A stretch of DNA of 64,000 nucleotides from Aureimonas ureilytica DSM 18598 = NBRC 106430 (GTDB lineage: Bacteria; Pseudomonadota; Alphaproteobacteria; Rhizobiales; Rhizobiaceae). Where the stretch lies: assembly GCF_000382705.1 (NCBI RefSeq), contig NZ_ARQE01000001.1, positions 539,551-603,550 of the forward strand, read 5' to 3'. Below the pieces are notes generated by a model. The model was not told the origin of the DNA. It was given only the letters and a program-made list of their open reading frames with translations, and did no database searches. Within the stretch, counting starts at the first letter, position 1, and every line of letters begins with the position of its first letter. The position numbers and the translations under genes were made by a program. Below are positions 1 to 8,627 of this stretch, piece by piece.

Positions 1-2099
1 GTCGTGATCGAGTCGAGGAAGAGCGACAGGATGCGCGCGCCCTTGATGTCGGTGACGGGCTTGGGCGTCATCGACATGCCCTCGAAATAGGGCGGGTTCT
101 GCACATAGGTCGACCGGTCGTCCCACTCGTAGGTGAGGCCGCCCGAGACGTCGATCTTCTGCCAGTTCGGGTCGCCCTTGAAGACGTCCGAATAGCGGCT
201 CTCGAACAGGTCGCGCGTGACCGTCTTGCGGACGATCTCGGAGACTTCCTGCGTGGTCGGCCAGATGTCCTTGAGGAAGACGTCGCGGCCGTTCTGGTCC
301 TGTCCGAGCGGGTCCTTGGTGATGTCCACGAACATCGAACCGGCAATGGCGTAGGCGACGACGAGCGGGGGCGAGGCGAGATAGTTCGCGCGCACGTCCG
401 GGTTCACGCGGCCTTCGAAGTTGCGGTTGCCCGAAAGCACCGAGCAGGCCACGAGGTCGTTCTTGTTGATGGCTTCCGAGATCGCTTCCGGCAGCGGGCC
501 GGAATTGCCGATGCAGGTCGTGCAGCCATAGCCGACGAGGTTGAAGCCCATCGCGTCGAGATCGGTCTGGAGACCGGCCTTTTCGAGATATTCGGTGACG
601 ACCTGGGAGCCGGGGGCCAGCGAGGTCTTCACCCAGGGCTTCACCTTGAGACCGAGCGCGTGCGCCTTGCGGGCGACGAGACCGGCGGCGACGAGCACGT
701 TCGGGTTCGACGTGTTGGTGCAGGAGGTGATGGCCGCGATCACGACGTCGCCGTCGGCGATGCCATGGTCCGCGCCCTCGACGGCGTGGCGAGCGGTTTC
801 CGGCGTCTGGCCCGCCTGAGCGGCGCCCTCCGCCATGAAGCGCGCGTCACCCTCGGACTTGGCGACGGCGGACTGCTTGCGGCCGCCCTGGAGCTCGGTG
901 AGCGCGCTGCGGAACTTCGGCGCGGCCTCGGTGAGGGCGACGCGGTCCTGCGGGCGCTTGGGGCCGGCGAGCGAGGGAACGACGGTGGCGAGATCGAGCG
1001 ACAGCGTGTCCGTGAAGACGGGCTCTTCCGACGAGGCGTCGAAATACATGCCCTGCGCCTTGGCATAGGCTTCCACCAGCGCGATGCGGTGCTTGTCGCG
1101 GCCGGTCGCTTCCAGATAGGCGATGGTGTCCTTGTCGACCGGGAAGAAGCCGCAGGTCGCGCCGTATTCCGGGGCCATGTTGGCGATGGTCGCCTGGTCT
1201 TCCAGCGTCAGGTTGGCAAGGCCGGGGCCGTAGAACTCGACGAACTTGCCGACGACGCCCTTCTTGCGCAGCATCTCGGTGACGGTGAGCACGAGATCGG
1301 TGGCCGTGGTGCCCTCGGGCAGCTTGCCGTCGATGCGGAAGCCGATGACTTCCGGGATCAGCATGGAGATCGGCTGGCCGAGCATGGCCGCTTCCGCCTC
1401 GATGCCGCCGACGCCCCAGCCGAGCACCGCGAGGCCGTTGACCATCGTGGTGTGCGAGTCGGTGCCGACCAGCGTGTCGGGATAGGCGATCGTCTCGCCG
1501 TTCTCGTCCTTCGTCCAGACGGTCTGGGCGAGATATTCGAGGTTCACCTGATGGCAGATGCCGGTGCCCGGAGGCACGACGCGGAAGTTCTGGAAGGCGC
1601 CCGAGCCCCAACGCAGGAAGGTGTAGCGCTCACCATTGCGGTCGTACTCGACCTCGACGTTCTTCTCGAACGAATCGGGCTGGCCGAAATAGTCCACCAT
1701 CACCGAGTGGTCGATCACGAGATCGACGGGGACGAGCGGATTGATCTTCTGGGGGTCGGCGCCGAGATTGGCGGTCGCGTCGCGCATCGCGGCGAGATCG
1801 ACGACGGCCGGAACGCCCGTGAAGTCCTGCATCAGAACGCGGGCCGGGCGGTAGGCGATCTCGTGGCCGGCCGAGCCCTTGTCGTTCAGCCAGTTGACCA
1901 CGGCGCGGATGTCGTCGGCCAGAACCGTGCGGCCGTCTTCGTTGCGCAGGAGGTTCTCGAGAATGACCTTCATCGAGTAGGGCAGGCGCGAAGCGCCCGA
2001 AAGGCCGTTCTTTTCGGCCTCTTTCAGGTCGAAATAGACATAGGGCTTCCCGTCGACCGTCAGGGTCTTGCGGCTTTTGAAGCTATCGGGGTGGGACAT
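1..2099 (-). CDS. acnA: Aconitate hydratase AcnA, 5' part (C-terminus beyond window edge)
   Basis: Aconitase isomerises citrate to isocitrate in the TCA cycle, in the cytosol, using a 4Fe-4S cluster. About 699 of the roughly 900 residues of this family are present; the C-terminal swivel domain lies off the window. Visible marks are the N-terminal KTLTVDGKPYVYF stretch, the GTDSHTTMVNGLAVLGWGVG substrate loop, the cluster cysteine in ITSCTNTSNP, and the two cysteines in GCTTCIGNSGP. The ATG at 2099 is preceded by GGAACGAG. It is divergent from ccmA, an arrangement common in Rhizobiales. The length and motif order fit AcnA rather than AcnB. Confidence 0.97.
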   Translation of the reverse strand, partial: MSHPDSFKSRKTLTVDGKPYVYFDLKEAEKNGLSGASRLPYSMKVILENLLRNEDGRTVLADDIRAVVNWLNDKGSAGHEIAYRPARVLMQDFTGVPAVVDLAAMRDATANLGADPQKINPLVPVDLVIDHSVMVDYFGQPDSFEKNVEVEYDRNGERYTFLRWGSGAFQNFRVVPPGTGICHQVNLEYLAQTVWTKDENGETIAYPDTLVGTDSHTTMVNGLAVLGWGVGGIEAEAAMLGQPISMLIPEVIGFRIDGKLPEGTTATDLVLTVTEMLRKKGVVGKFVEFYGPGLANLTLEDQATIANMAPEYGATCGFFPVDKDTIAYLEATGRDKHRIALVEAYAKAQGMYFDASSEEPVFTDTLSLDLATVVPSLAGPKRPQDRVALTEAAPKFRSALTELQGGRKQSAVAKSEGDARFMAEGAAQAGQTPETARHAVEGADHGIADGDVVIAAITSCTNTSNPNVLVAAGLVARKAHALGLKVKPWVKTSLAPGSQVVTEYLEKAGLQTDLDAMGFNLVGYGCTTCIGNSGPLPEAISEAINKNDLVACSVLSGNRNFEGRVNPDVRANYLASPPLVVAYAIAGSMFVDITKDPLGQDQNGRDVFLKDIWPTTQEVSEIVRKTVTRDLFESRYSDVFKGDPNWQKIDVSGGLTYEWDDRSTYVQNPPYFEGMSMTPKPVTDIKGARILSLFLDSIT

Positions 2100-2286
2100 A
2101 GGGTTCTCGTTCCTTCTCGAACCAAAAAATGTCCGAAAGGCGAACGACCGCGGCGCGCGGCGAAGCGCGCCTTGGAAAATGCGGGTGCGACCATTTCCGC
2201 CCGTCCGCCTCAGTCCTCGCCGGAAAGGCGGGGCACGTGAGATCGGCGCTATGTGATCCACGCCGGTCGCTGGAGTGGGTGAGCGC

Positions 2287-2315
2287 CTTATAGGCAAGTT
2301 TGTAATCGCTATAAA
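2287..2315 (-). promoter_or_regulatory. Candidate acnA promoter
   Basis: On the minus strand TTTATA (2315-2310) and TATAAG (2292-2287) are separated by exactly 17 bp. They match the sigma-70 hexamers at 4/6 and 5/6 positions. This would give an acnA leader of roughly 180 nt. The rest of the 411-bp divergent region 2100-2510 shows no other gene that I can support. Confidence 0.4.
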
Positions 2316-2510
2316 GGGGCTTCTCGCATGCGCACCCGCCCAATCGGGGGAGCGCTCACGCCTCGCACCATTTTCACGCTTACACCCTTTCGCCCGCGTC
2401 GGTCGTGGCCGCCCTGCCGCTTGCCTTTCGCATCCCGCCTCTCCACAACGAAGCCTCGGGATGATGATGTGCGCCGTTCTAGCGCGGGAAGATTGAGGAG
2501 TGGTTCCGGC

Positions 2511-3200
2511 GTGGCGGGCAGGCTCGTGATCGAAGGGCTGGCTTGCGGCCGGAGCGGGCGTCTCGTCGTGCCGCCGCTCGGCCTCGCGCTTGCGCCGGGC
2601 GAGGCCGTCCTCGTGACGGGCGAGAACGGCGCGGGCAAATCGACGCTCCTGCGCACGCTGGCCGGCCTTCTGCCGCCGCTCGAAGGTACGATTCGCGTCG
2701 AGACCTTCCACGCCGCCGACGGCGAGCCGGCACGGAGCCTTGCCGACATCGCCCATTATCTCGGCCATCGCAACGCGCTGAAGGGCGCGCGACGCGTCGG
2801 GGCGGACCTCGCCTTCTGGGCGCGGTTTCTCGGCGGATCGCCGGGCCTCTCGCCGGAAGCCGCGCTCAGCGAACTCGGCCTGCCGGAGGGCGTCGCCGGG
2901 CTGCGCTGCGCCGATCTCTCGGCCGGTCAGGCGCGGCGCGCGGCGCTCGCCCGGCTTCTCGTCACGCGGCGCCCGGTCTGGCTCCTGGACGAGCCGACCA
3001 ACGCGCTCGACGCGGCGACGCAGGCGCGCTTTGCCGCGCTTTGCCGGCAGCATCTCGCAAGCGGCGGCCTGATTCTCGCCGCCACGCACCAGCCGCTCGA
3101 CCTCGGCCCCGCCGTCCGTTCGCTCGTTCTGGAGCCGATCCGAACGGACACCGCCCCGGCCGCTTCGACGGATGAAGAGGGCTGGGAGGCGATCGCCTGA
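2511..3200 (+). CDS. ccmA: Cytochrome c maturation ABC transporter ATPase CcmA
   Basis: ATPase of the CcmABCD complex, which releases holo-CcmE (haem chaperone) for c-type cytochrome assembly at the inner membrane. About 229 residues. Walker A GENGAGKST is near residues 37-45, the signature LSAGQARR near 140, and Walker B VWLLDEPTNALD near 160, followed by the H-loop ATHQ. I chose the GTG at 2511 because GAGGAG lies ten bases upstream and the family consensus begins here; the frame stays open upstream to 2328 but that part looks non-coding. It overlaps ccmB by one base (TGATG), so the two are probably translationally coupled. Confidence 0.93.
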   Translation: MAGRLVIEGLACGRSGRLVVPPLGLALAPGEAVLVTGENGAGKSTLLRTLAGLLPPLEGTIRVETFHAADGEPARSLADIAHYLGHRNALKGARRVGADLAFWARFLGGSPGLSPEAALSELGLPEGVAGLRCADLSAGQARRAALARLLVTRRPVWLLDEPTNALDAATQARFAALCRQHLASGGLILAATHQPLDLGPAVRSLVLEPIRTDTAPAASTDEEGWEAIA

Positions 3201-3859
3201 TGCTGGCTCTCTTCCGGCGCGATCTCGCGCTGCTCCTGTCCGGCTCGGGCGGCGGCGCGCCGGGCGTCGTGTTCTTTCTGGCGGTGGTCGCGGTCATTCC
3301 CTTCGGCGTCGGCCCCGATCTTCAGCTTCTCTCGCGCATCGGCCCGGCCTTTCTCTGGATCGGCGCGCTCCTCTCCACGCTTCTTTCGCTCGACCGCCTG
3401 TTTCAGGCCGACCGCGACGACGGCACGCTCGACCTTCTCTTGACCGGCCCCGTGCCGCTGCCGCTCGTCGTGCTCGCCAAATGCGCCGCGCTCTGGGTCG
3501 CCGCCTGTCTGCCGCTGGTGATCGCCGCGCCGCTTCTCGGCCTTCTTCTAGCGCTGGAGCCGCTGGCGCTCGGGGCGAGCGCACTGACGCTGCTCATCGG
3601 CACGCCGGCGCTCGTCCTGATCGGCGCGGTCGGCGCGGCGGTGGCGGCGGCCCTGCCGCGCGGCGGCGTTCTCGTCTCGGTGCTGACCCTGCCGCTCGCG
3701 ATCCCGATCCTGATCTTCGGCGTCGCGGCGAGTGCCGGGGCGCTCAGCGACATCGCGCCCTTTCGCGCGCCCTTCCTGATTCTCGTGGCGCTGACGCTCC
3801 TTTACGGCGTCCTCGGCCCTTTCGCCGCCGCGCTCGCGCTGCGCCAATCCAGCGACTGA
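3200..3859 (+). CDS. ccmB: Haem exporter membrane protein CcmB
   Basis: Integral membrane partner of CcmA in the system I cytochrome c maturation complex. 219 residues with about six hydrophobic segments, the usual size for CcmB. The conserved motif is the RDDGTLDLLLTGPVPL region near residue 73, with an N-terminal FRRDLALLL amphipathic start. It overlaps ccmA by one base and is followed after only eight bases by a GNAT gene rather than directly by ccmC. Confidence 0.93.
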   Translation: MLALFRRDLALLLSGSGGGAPGVVFFLAVVAVIPFGVGPDLQLLSRIGPAFLWIGALLSTLLSLDRLFQADRDDGTLDLLLTGPVPLPLVVLAKCAALWVAACLPLVIAAPLLGLLLALEPLALGASALTLLIGTPALVLIGAVGAAVAAALPRGGVLVSVLTLPLAIPILIFGVAASAGALSDIAPFRAPFLILVALTLLYGVLGPFAAALALRQSSD

Positions 3860-3867
3860 AACCTCCC

Positions 3868-4299
3868 ATGCCCCGCTTCGACCCCGCGCTCTATTCCTTC
3901 CACACGGAGACGCCCGACAGCGAGACCTATCGCCGTCTGCGCGCCGTCTCGGGCCTCAGCCCGAAGAGCGAGGAGGCGGCGCGGCGCGGTCTGCCGAACA
4001 CGCTTCATGCCGTGATCGCCCGCTTCCAAGGGCGGACCGTCGCCATGGGCCGCGTCGTCGGCGATGGCGGGGCCTTCTTCCAAGTGGTGGACATGGCGGT
4101 CGAGCCCGAGCACCAGGGGCAGGGGATCGGCAAGGCGATCTTCGCCGCCCTGGTGGACTGGCTGCGCGAGACGGCGCCGGACAGCGCCTATGTCAGTCTC
4201 GTCGCGGATGGCGAGGCCCGGCATCTCTATGCGCAGTTCGGGTTCGAGCCCGTCATGCCCGCGTCGATCGGCATGGCGCTCCGCATTCGGAGGGACTGA
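3868..4299 (+). CDS. GNAT family N-acetyltransferase lying inside the ccm operon
   Basis: 143 residues. The acetyl-CoA binding motif A is visible as VDMAVEPEHQGQGIGKAIFAALV (Q/RxxGxG/A type), followed by the FGFEP beta-strand typical of GNAT ends. The substrate is unknown. I chose the ATG at 3868, eight bases after the ccmB stop; longer readings from 3172 run through ccmB in another frame. It is co-directional with ccm genes and probably co-transcribed. Similar small acetyltransferases usually modify small amines or protein N-termini, but nothing here fixes the substrate. Confidence 0.88.
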   Translation: MPRFDPALYSFHTETPDSETYRRLRAVSGLSPKSEEAARRGLPNTLHAVIARFQGRTVAMGRVVGDGGAFFQVVDMAVEPEHQGQGIGKAIFAALVDWLRETAPDSAYVSLVADGEARHLYAQFGFEPVMPASIGMALRIRRD

Positions 4300-4315
4300 C
4301 CGCTCCTCGCGCAAA

Positions 4316-4353
4316 CGCGAGCGGACGGGCGATCGGTCGCCGTTCCGCTCGCG
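4316..4353. repeat. Long hairpin between GNAT gene and ccmC
   Basis: Arms 4316-4328 (CGCGAGCGGACGG) and 4340-4353 pair along their whole length with a single bulged base. The loop itself contains GCGA/TCGC. No T-run follows, so it is not a classic terminator. It lies 25 bases upstream of ccmC and could stabilise the upstream mRNA or be a dispersed palindromic repeat. Confidence 0.55.
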
Positions 4354-4377
4354 CTGGAAATGCTCTAGAAAGGCGGC

Positions 4378-5133
4378 ATGAGCGATCTCGCCGCCCGTCC
4401 CTCGCGCTTTGCGCTTCTGGCCAACCCGACCCGGTTTCTGGACCTGTCGGGCCGCGTCCAGCCCTGGCTCTATGCGCTGGCGCTGGGGCTTCTCGCTGTC
4501 GGCCTCGGCCTCGGGCTCGGCGCCCCGGAGGACTACCAGCAGGGCGCGACGGTTCGCATCCTCTTCGTCCACGTTCCCTTCGCCTGGATCGCGATGATGG
4601 GCTGGACGGTGATGTCGGCCTCCGCGCTCGGCCTTCTCGTCTGGCGCCATCCGATCGCGGAAGTCTCGATCCGCGCCGCCGCGCCGATCGGCGCGGTCTT
4701 CACCTTTCTCTGCCTCTTCACCGGCTCGGTCTGGGGCCGGCCCATGTGGGGCACGTGGTGGGTCTGGGACGCGCGACTGACCTCGGTCTTCGTGCTCTTC
4801 CTCATGTATCTCGGGCTGATCGCGCTGACGCGCGCCTTCGAGGAGCCGCAGCGCGCCGGGCGCATGGCCTCGGTCTTCGTTCTCGTCGGCTTTCTCCTGA
4901 TCCCCGTCATCAAGTTCTCGGTGGACTGGTGGTCGACGCTGCACCAGCCCGCGAGCGTCCTGCGCCTGGGCGGTTCGACGCTGGACGACGCCTATCTCTA
5001 CCCGCTCCTGATCTCGGCCGCCGGCTTCACCACGCTCTTCTTCGCGCTGCATCTCACCGCCATGCGCACGGAAATCCGCCGCCGTCGCCTTCGCAATCTC
5101 GAACGCCGCCAACTCGGCGTCCTGGGGGGCTGA
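4378..5133 (+). CDS. ccmC: Haem exporter/ligase component CcmC
   Basis: Membrane protein that loads haem onto CcmE. 251 residues, six transmembrane segments. The periplasmic WWVWD tryptophan-rich motif of the haem-handling protein family is present (GTWWVWDARLTS, about residues 124-135), flanked by histidines in the preceding (LFVHVPFAW) and following (WWSTLHQPASV) periplasmic loops. The start ATG at 4378 follows AAAGGCGGC. Five bases separate it from ccmD. Confidence 0.96.
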   Translation: MSDLAARPSRFALLANPTRFLDLSGRVQPWLYALALGLLAVGLGLGLGAPEDYQQGATVRILFVHVPFAWIAMMGWTVMSASALGLLVWRHPIAEVSIRAAAPIGAVFTFLCLFTGSVWGRPMWGTWWVWDARLTSVFVLFLMYLGLIALTRAFEEPQRAGRMASVFVLVGFLLIPVIKFSVDWWSTLHQPASVLRLGGSTLDDAYLYPLLISAAGFTTLFFALHLTAMRTEIRRRRLRNLERRQLGVLGG

Positions 5134-5137
5134 CGCG

Positions 5138-5290
5138 ATGCAGGGCGCCTATTTCGGCTTCATCGCGGCAGCCTACGGCATGGCCGCCTTCGCGCTCGGT
5201 GCGCTCGGTCTCTGGACCTTTCTCGACGCGCGGCAGGTCGCACGCCGCTTGAAGGCGCTGGAGCGCGACGGGCGGAGCGCGCGCCGATGA
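5138..5290 (+). CDS. ccmD: Haem exporter protein CcmD (50 residues)
   Basis: Very short membrane protein needed for release of holo-CcmE from CcmABC. It translates as 50 residues with one transmembrane helix (FGFIAAAYGMAAFALGALGL) followed by a basic cytoplasmic tail (ARQVARRLKALERD), the standard CcmD layout. It lies between ccmC (5-base gap) and ccmG, which it overlaps by ATGA. It is short enough to be missed by length-filtered gene callers. Confidence 0.88.
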   Translation: MQGAYFGFIAAAYGMAAFALGALGLWTFLDARQVARRLKALERDGRSARR

Positions 5291-5973
5291 GCGAGGCGAC
5301 GCCGACCTCGCCCGACGCATCCAATGCCGCGCCCAATGCCGCCTCCGGGGCCGTATCCGGCACCACGCAAGGCGCGACTTCGACCGCCGCCCCGCGCCGC
5401 CGCCGGCCGCTTCTCGTCGCCCTGCCGCTCGTCGTGTTCGGCGGTCTCGCCGCGCTGTTTCTGACGCAGCTCGTGTCCGGCCACGATCCCGCTTCGCTGC
5501 CCTCCGCCCTGATCGGCCAGCAGGCCCCGGCCACCGCGCTGCCGCCGCTGGCGGGCCTCCGGACGCCGGACGGCCAGCCCGTGCCGGGCCTTGCCGTCTC
5601 GCCGCAAGGCGACGGCGCGCCGCGCCTCGTCAATGTCTTCGCCTCCTGGTGCGCGCCCTGCCGCGAGGAGCATCCCCTGCTTCTGGCGCTCGCGCGCGAT
5701 CCCGCCGTCCAGGCGGCGGGGCTGCGGATCGAGGGGCTGAACTACAAGGACAAGCCGGTGCAGGCGCTGGCCTTTCTCTCCGCGCTCGGCAATCCTTACG
5801 TCCATGTCGGCGCGGACGAGCGCGGCGCGGCGGCGATCGACTGGGGCGTCTATGGCGTGCCCGAGACGTTCCTCGTCGCGGGCGACGGGCGCATCATCTG
5901 GAAGCAAACCGGGCCGCTCACCGAGCGCGCCATTCGCGAGGGCCTCCTGCCGGCGCTCGCTGGGGCGCGCTGA
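5287..5973 (+). CDS. ccmG: Thiol:disulfide interchange protein CcmG/DsbE
   Basis: Membrane-anchored periplasmic thioredoxin that reduces the haem-binding cysteines of apocytochrome c. 228 residues. A low-complexity Ala/Thr-rich N-terminus (1-36) and an RRRR stop-transfer precede the single transmembrane segment (about 41-64). The catalytic WCAPC is at 121-125, and the conserved GVPETF cis-proline motif follows. The Ala/Thr-rich N-terminal extension is longer than in E. coli CcmG. It closes the local ccm cluster; ccmE, ccmF and ccmH are not in the window. Confidence 0.95.
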   Translation: MSEATPTSPDASNAAPNAASGAVSGTTQGATSTAAPRRRRPLLVALPLVVFGGLAALFLTQLVSGHDPASLPSALIGQQAPATALPPLAGLRTPDGQPVPGLAVSPQGDGAPRLVNVFASWCAPCREEHPLLLALARDPAVQAAGLRIEGLNYKDKPVQALAFLSALGNPYVHVGADERGAAAIDWGVYGVPETFLVAGDGRIIWKQTGPLTERAIREGLLPALAGAR

Positions 5974-5977
5974 GGTC

Positions 5978-6115
5978 TCAAAGGCAGAAGCCGAACAGCA
6001 TCATCCCGGCCAGGCTCGGCCCCTGGCTCGTCCAGAGCGCGAGGCCGAGAAGGCCGAGGGCGGCGAGACCCAGCGGAAACAGCCATTCGGGAGACAGAGC
6101 GGTCGGGCGCTTCAC
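5978..6115 (-). CDS. Small hydrophobic protein coupled to MFS gene
   Basis: A 45-residue reading frame starts at GTG and overlaps the stop of the upstream MFS transporter gene by GTGA (6112-6115). It has one clear transmembrane segment (LFPLGLAALGLLGLALW) and a second, shorter hydrophobic C-terminus (GMMLFGFCL). I do not recognise the family. The exact stop-start overlap and membrane character suggest that it is a real accessory subunit or regulator of the transporter, but this is inference. Confidence 0.5.
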   Translation of the reverse strand: MKRPTALSPEWLFPLGLAALGLLGLALWTSQGPSLAGMMLFGFCL

Positions 6116-7353
6116 GCCGCCGCTCCCGCCGCCGGCAGCGCCCCGATCCTGGCGTCGCGGATCGGCAGGTTGGCAAGGCCCGCGATCAGCGCCAGCGCGA
6201 TCGAGATCGTCCAGGCCGCGTCGTAGGAGCCCGTCCGCGCGAAGACGAGGCCCGCGCCCCAGGCCCCGAAGAACGCGCCGATCTGGTGGCTCATGAAGAC
6301 GATGCCGAAGAGGGTCGAGAGATAGCGCACGCCGAAGATCTGGCCGACGAGCCCGCTCGTCAGCGGCACGGTGCCCAGCCAGAGAAAGCCCATGGCGCAG
6401 GCAAAGAGCGTCGCCGACAGGGGCGTGAAGGGCACGGCGAGAAAGGCGACGATCACCACGGCCCGCCCGAAATAAACGCCCGCCAGCACGTATTTCTTGC
6501 GCAATCGGTCGGCCGACAGGCCGAACACGTAGGAGCCGAGAATGTTGAACAGGCCGATCAGCGCCAGCGCCCGCGCGCCGACCGAGGGGTCGATCGCCTG
6601 ATCGGCGAGAAAGGCCGGCAGGTGCGTCGCGATGAAGGCGACATGGAAGCCGCAGACGAAGAAGCCGACATTCAGCAGCCAATAGCCGGGATGGCGGGCA
6701 GCGAGCCGCAGCGCCGCGCCGAGGCTTTCGCCGCCGGGCCGACCCGCGCCGGCACTGGCGGGCGCGGCGTCCTGCGGCTTGCCGGAAATGCCGAGGGCGA
6801 GAAAGACGGTCAGGGAGACGAGCGCCGCGCCGACGAGAAGCGCGCCGCGCCAGCCGACCGCGTCCACCGCCATCTGCGTCGCCGGCACGAGCAGGAACTG
6901 CCCGACCGATCCGCCCGCCGTGACGATGCCGAAGGCCATCCCGCGCTTTTCGGCCGGCACGAAGCGGCCGACCGCGCCGAGCACCACGACGAAGGTGACG
7001 CCGGTCATGGCGAGGCCGACCAGAAAGCCGAGCGAGAGATCGAGGCCGAGCGCGCTGGTGGAGACGGACGCGAGCACGAGGCCGAGCGCATAGAGAAGCC
7101 CGCCGGCTGCCGCGACGCGCCCCGCGCCGTGCCGGTCGGCCAGCGCGCCGACAAAGGGCTGGGCGAGGCCGAGCACCAGATTCTGCACGGCGATGGCGAG
7201 TCCGAAGGCTTCGCGCCCGACGCCGATCTCGAGTTCCACCGGCCGCAGCAGAAGGCCGAAACCCTGGCGCAGGCCCATGGCGATCGTCACGATCACCGCG
7301 CCGCAGAGAAGCGCGATCCAGGGATTGCGGGCGGAGGGCGCGGGAAGCGGCAT
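6112..7353 (-). CDS. Major facilitator superfamily transporter
   Basis: About 413 residues with twelve hydrophobic segments. The MFS loop motif between helices 2 and 3 is present (GALADRHGAGRV) and a matching one in the second half (FGLSADRLRKKYV). The first half resembles the oxalate/formate and monocarboxylate antiporter-like MFS group. The substrate cannot be told. ATG at 7353 is preferred over the GTG seven codons upstream because AAAGG precedes it. It is divergent from the beta-lactamase gene across 368 bp, in which I see only a short CCTTCG/CGAAGG hairpin at 7481-7495. Confidence 0.9.
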   Translation of the reverse strand: MPLPAPSARNPWIALLCGAVIVTIAMGLRQGFGLLLRPVELEIGVGREAFGLAIAVQNLVLGLAQPFVGALADRHGAGRVAAAGGLLYALGLVLASVSTSALGLDLSLGFLVGLAMTGVTFVVVLGAVGRFVPAEKRGMAFGIVTAGGSVGQFLLVPATQMAVDAVGWRGALLVGAALVSLTVFLALGISGKPQDAAPASAGAGRPGGESLGAALRLAARHPGYWLLNVGFFVCGFHVAFIATHLPAFLADQAIDPSVGARALALIGLFNILGSYVFGLSADRLRKKYVLAGVYFGRAVVIVAFLAVPFTPLSATLFACAMGFLWLGTVPLTSGLVGQIFGVRYLSTLFGIVFMSHQIGAFFGAWGAGLVFARTGSYDAAWTISIALALIAGLANLPIRDARIGALPAAGAAA

Positions 7354-7721
7354 GGGCGCGGCCTTTCGGATCACGGATCGGTCATCCGTAGCGCGAAACC
7401 GTCAGGGAGCCGAGATATTTCGCGCGAGCCTCCTTATCGCGCCGGAGGAGGATGCGGTCGCCCCTAAGCGCTTCCTGACACCTTCGGATCGAAGGGTTTT
7501 CGTCGGCCGTTGCCGAGCCACGCGCCGTCGGTGCCGAGGCGAGCCCCAAGCCTGCGCGGCAATCCGAAGGACGGGTGAGACAGGTGGCTTGTCCTTCCGC
7601 TGGCGGAAAGGCCCGATCCGCCGAACCCGGCGAGGTTCCTTAGCGCGCCAAGAAATGGAGACACGGAAGGGCCTTCGATCGGCGCTAGAAGCGCGTCGAA
7701 TCAGTCACGGAGGTCCGTCCC

Positions 7722-8621
7722 ATGAGCCTTTCCTTCTCGCGTCGGCAGTTCACGCGTCTGGCCGGGTCCGGCCTCGCGCTCGGCCTCGCCGCGCCCTTGC
7801 TCCGCAGGGCGCAGGCTGCCGAGGGTAACTTCGATGCCGTGCTCGCGGGGATCGAGCGGCGCTTTTCCGGCCGGCTCGGCGTTTATGTGATCGACACGGC
7901 GACGGAGCGGCGCTGGGGGCGGCGGGCGGACGAGCGCTTTCCCATGTGCTCGACCTTCAAGCTGATGGCGGCGGCCGGGCTCCTTTCGCGGGTGGACGCT
8001 GGCACCGAGAGCCTGTCGCGGCGCGTCGTGATTCAGCCGACGGATATCGTGACCTATTCGCCGGTCACCGAGCATCGCGTCGGCGGCGAGGGCATGACGC
8101 TCGCCGAGATCTGCGAGGCCGCGCTGACGCAGAGCGACAACACGGCCGGCAATGTCCTGATCGACGCGCTGGGCGGCCCGGCGGGCGTCACCGACTTCGC
8201 CCGGTCGATCGACGATGACACGTTCCGCCTCGACCGGCGCGAAACGGAGCTGAACGAAGCGAGGCCCGGCGACCCCCGCGATACGACGACCCCGGCCGCC
8301 ATGGCCAAGAGCCTTGCCGCCCTGGTGCAGGAGGACGCGCTGTCGGACGCCTCGCGCCATCAGCTTGTGGAATGGCTGGTGGCGAATCGGACGGGCGACG
8401 CCAAATTGCGGGCGGGTTTGCCCAAGACCTGGCGCATCGGCGACAAGACGGGCGGCGGCGCCTTCGGCACGATGAACGATGTCGCGGTGATCTGGCCCGA
8501 AGCGCACCGCCCGCCCATCGTCGCCAGCATCTATCTGACGGAGACGCAGGCTTCCTTCGACGATCGCAACGCCGGCTTCGCCGAGATCGGCCACGCCCTG
8601 GCGGACATCGCGAAGGCCTGA
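7722..8621 (+). CDS. Class A serine beta-lactamase with Tat-type signal
   Basis: Hydrolyses beta-lactams in the periplasm. 299 residues. The N-terminus SRRQFTRLAGSGLALGLA fits a twin-arginine signal, with cleavage near AQA-A at about 32. All active-site elements are present: STFK (S77, K80), SDN (138-140), omega-loop RRETELN (E174, N178) and KTGGG (242-246). A cysteine precedes the nucleophile, as in several chromosomal class A enzymes. The ATG follows a strong CACGGAGG site. No LysR/AmpR-type regulator is adjacent. The spectrum cannot be read from sequence alone. Confidence 0.94.
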   Translation: MSLSFSRRQFTRLAGSGLALGLAAPLLRRAQAAEGNFDAVLAGIERRFSGRLGVYVIDTATERRWGRRADERFPMCSTFKLMAAAGLLSRVDAGTESLSRRVVIQPTDIVTYSPVTEHRVGGEGMTLAEICEAALTQSDNTAGNVLIDALGGPAGVTDFARSIDDDTFRLDRRETELNEARPGDPRDTTTPAAMAKSLAALVQEDALSDASRHQLVEWLVANRTGDAKLRAGLPKTWRIGDKTGGGAFGTMNDVAVIWPEAHRPPIVASIYLTETQASFDDRNAGFAEIGHALADIAKA

Positions 8622-8627
8622 GCCGCC

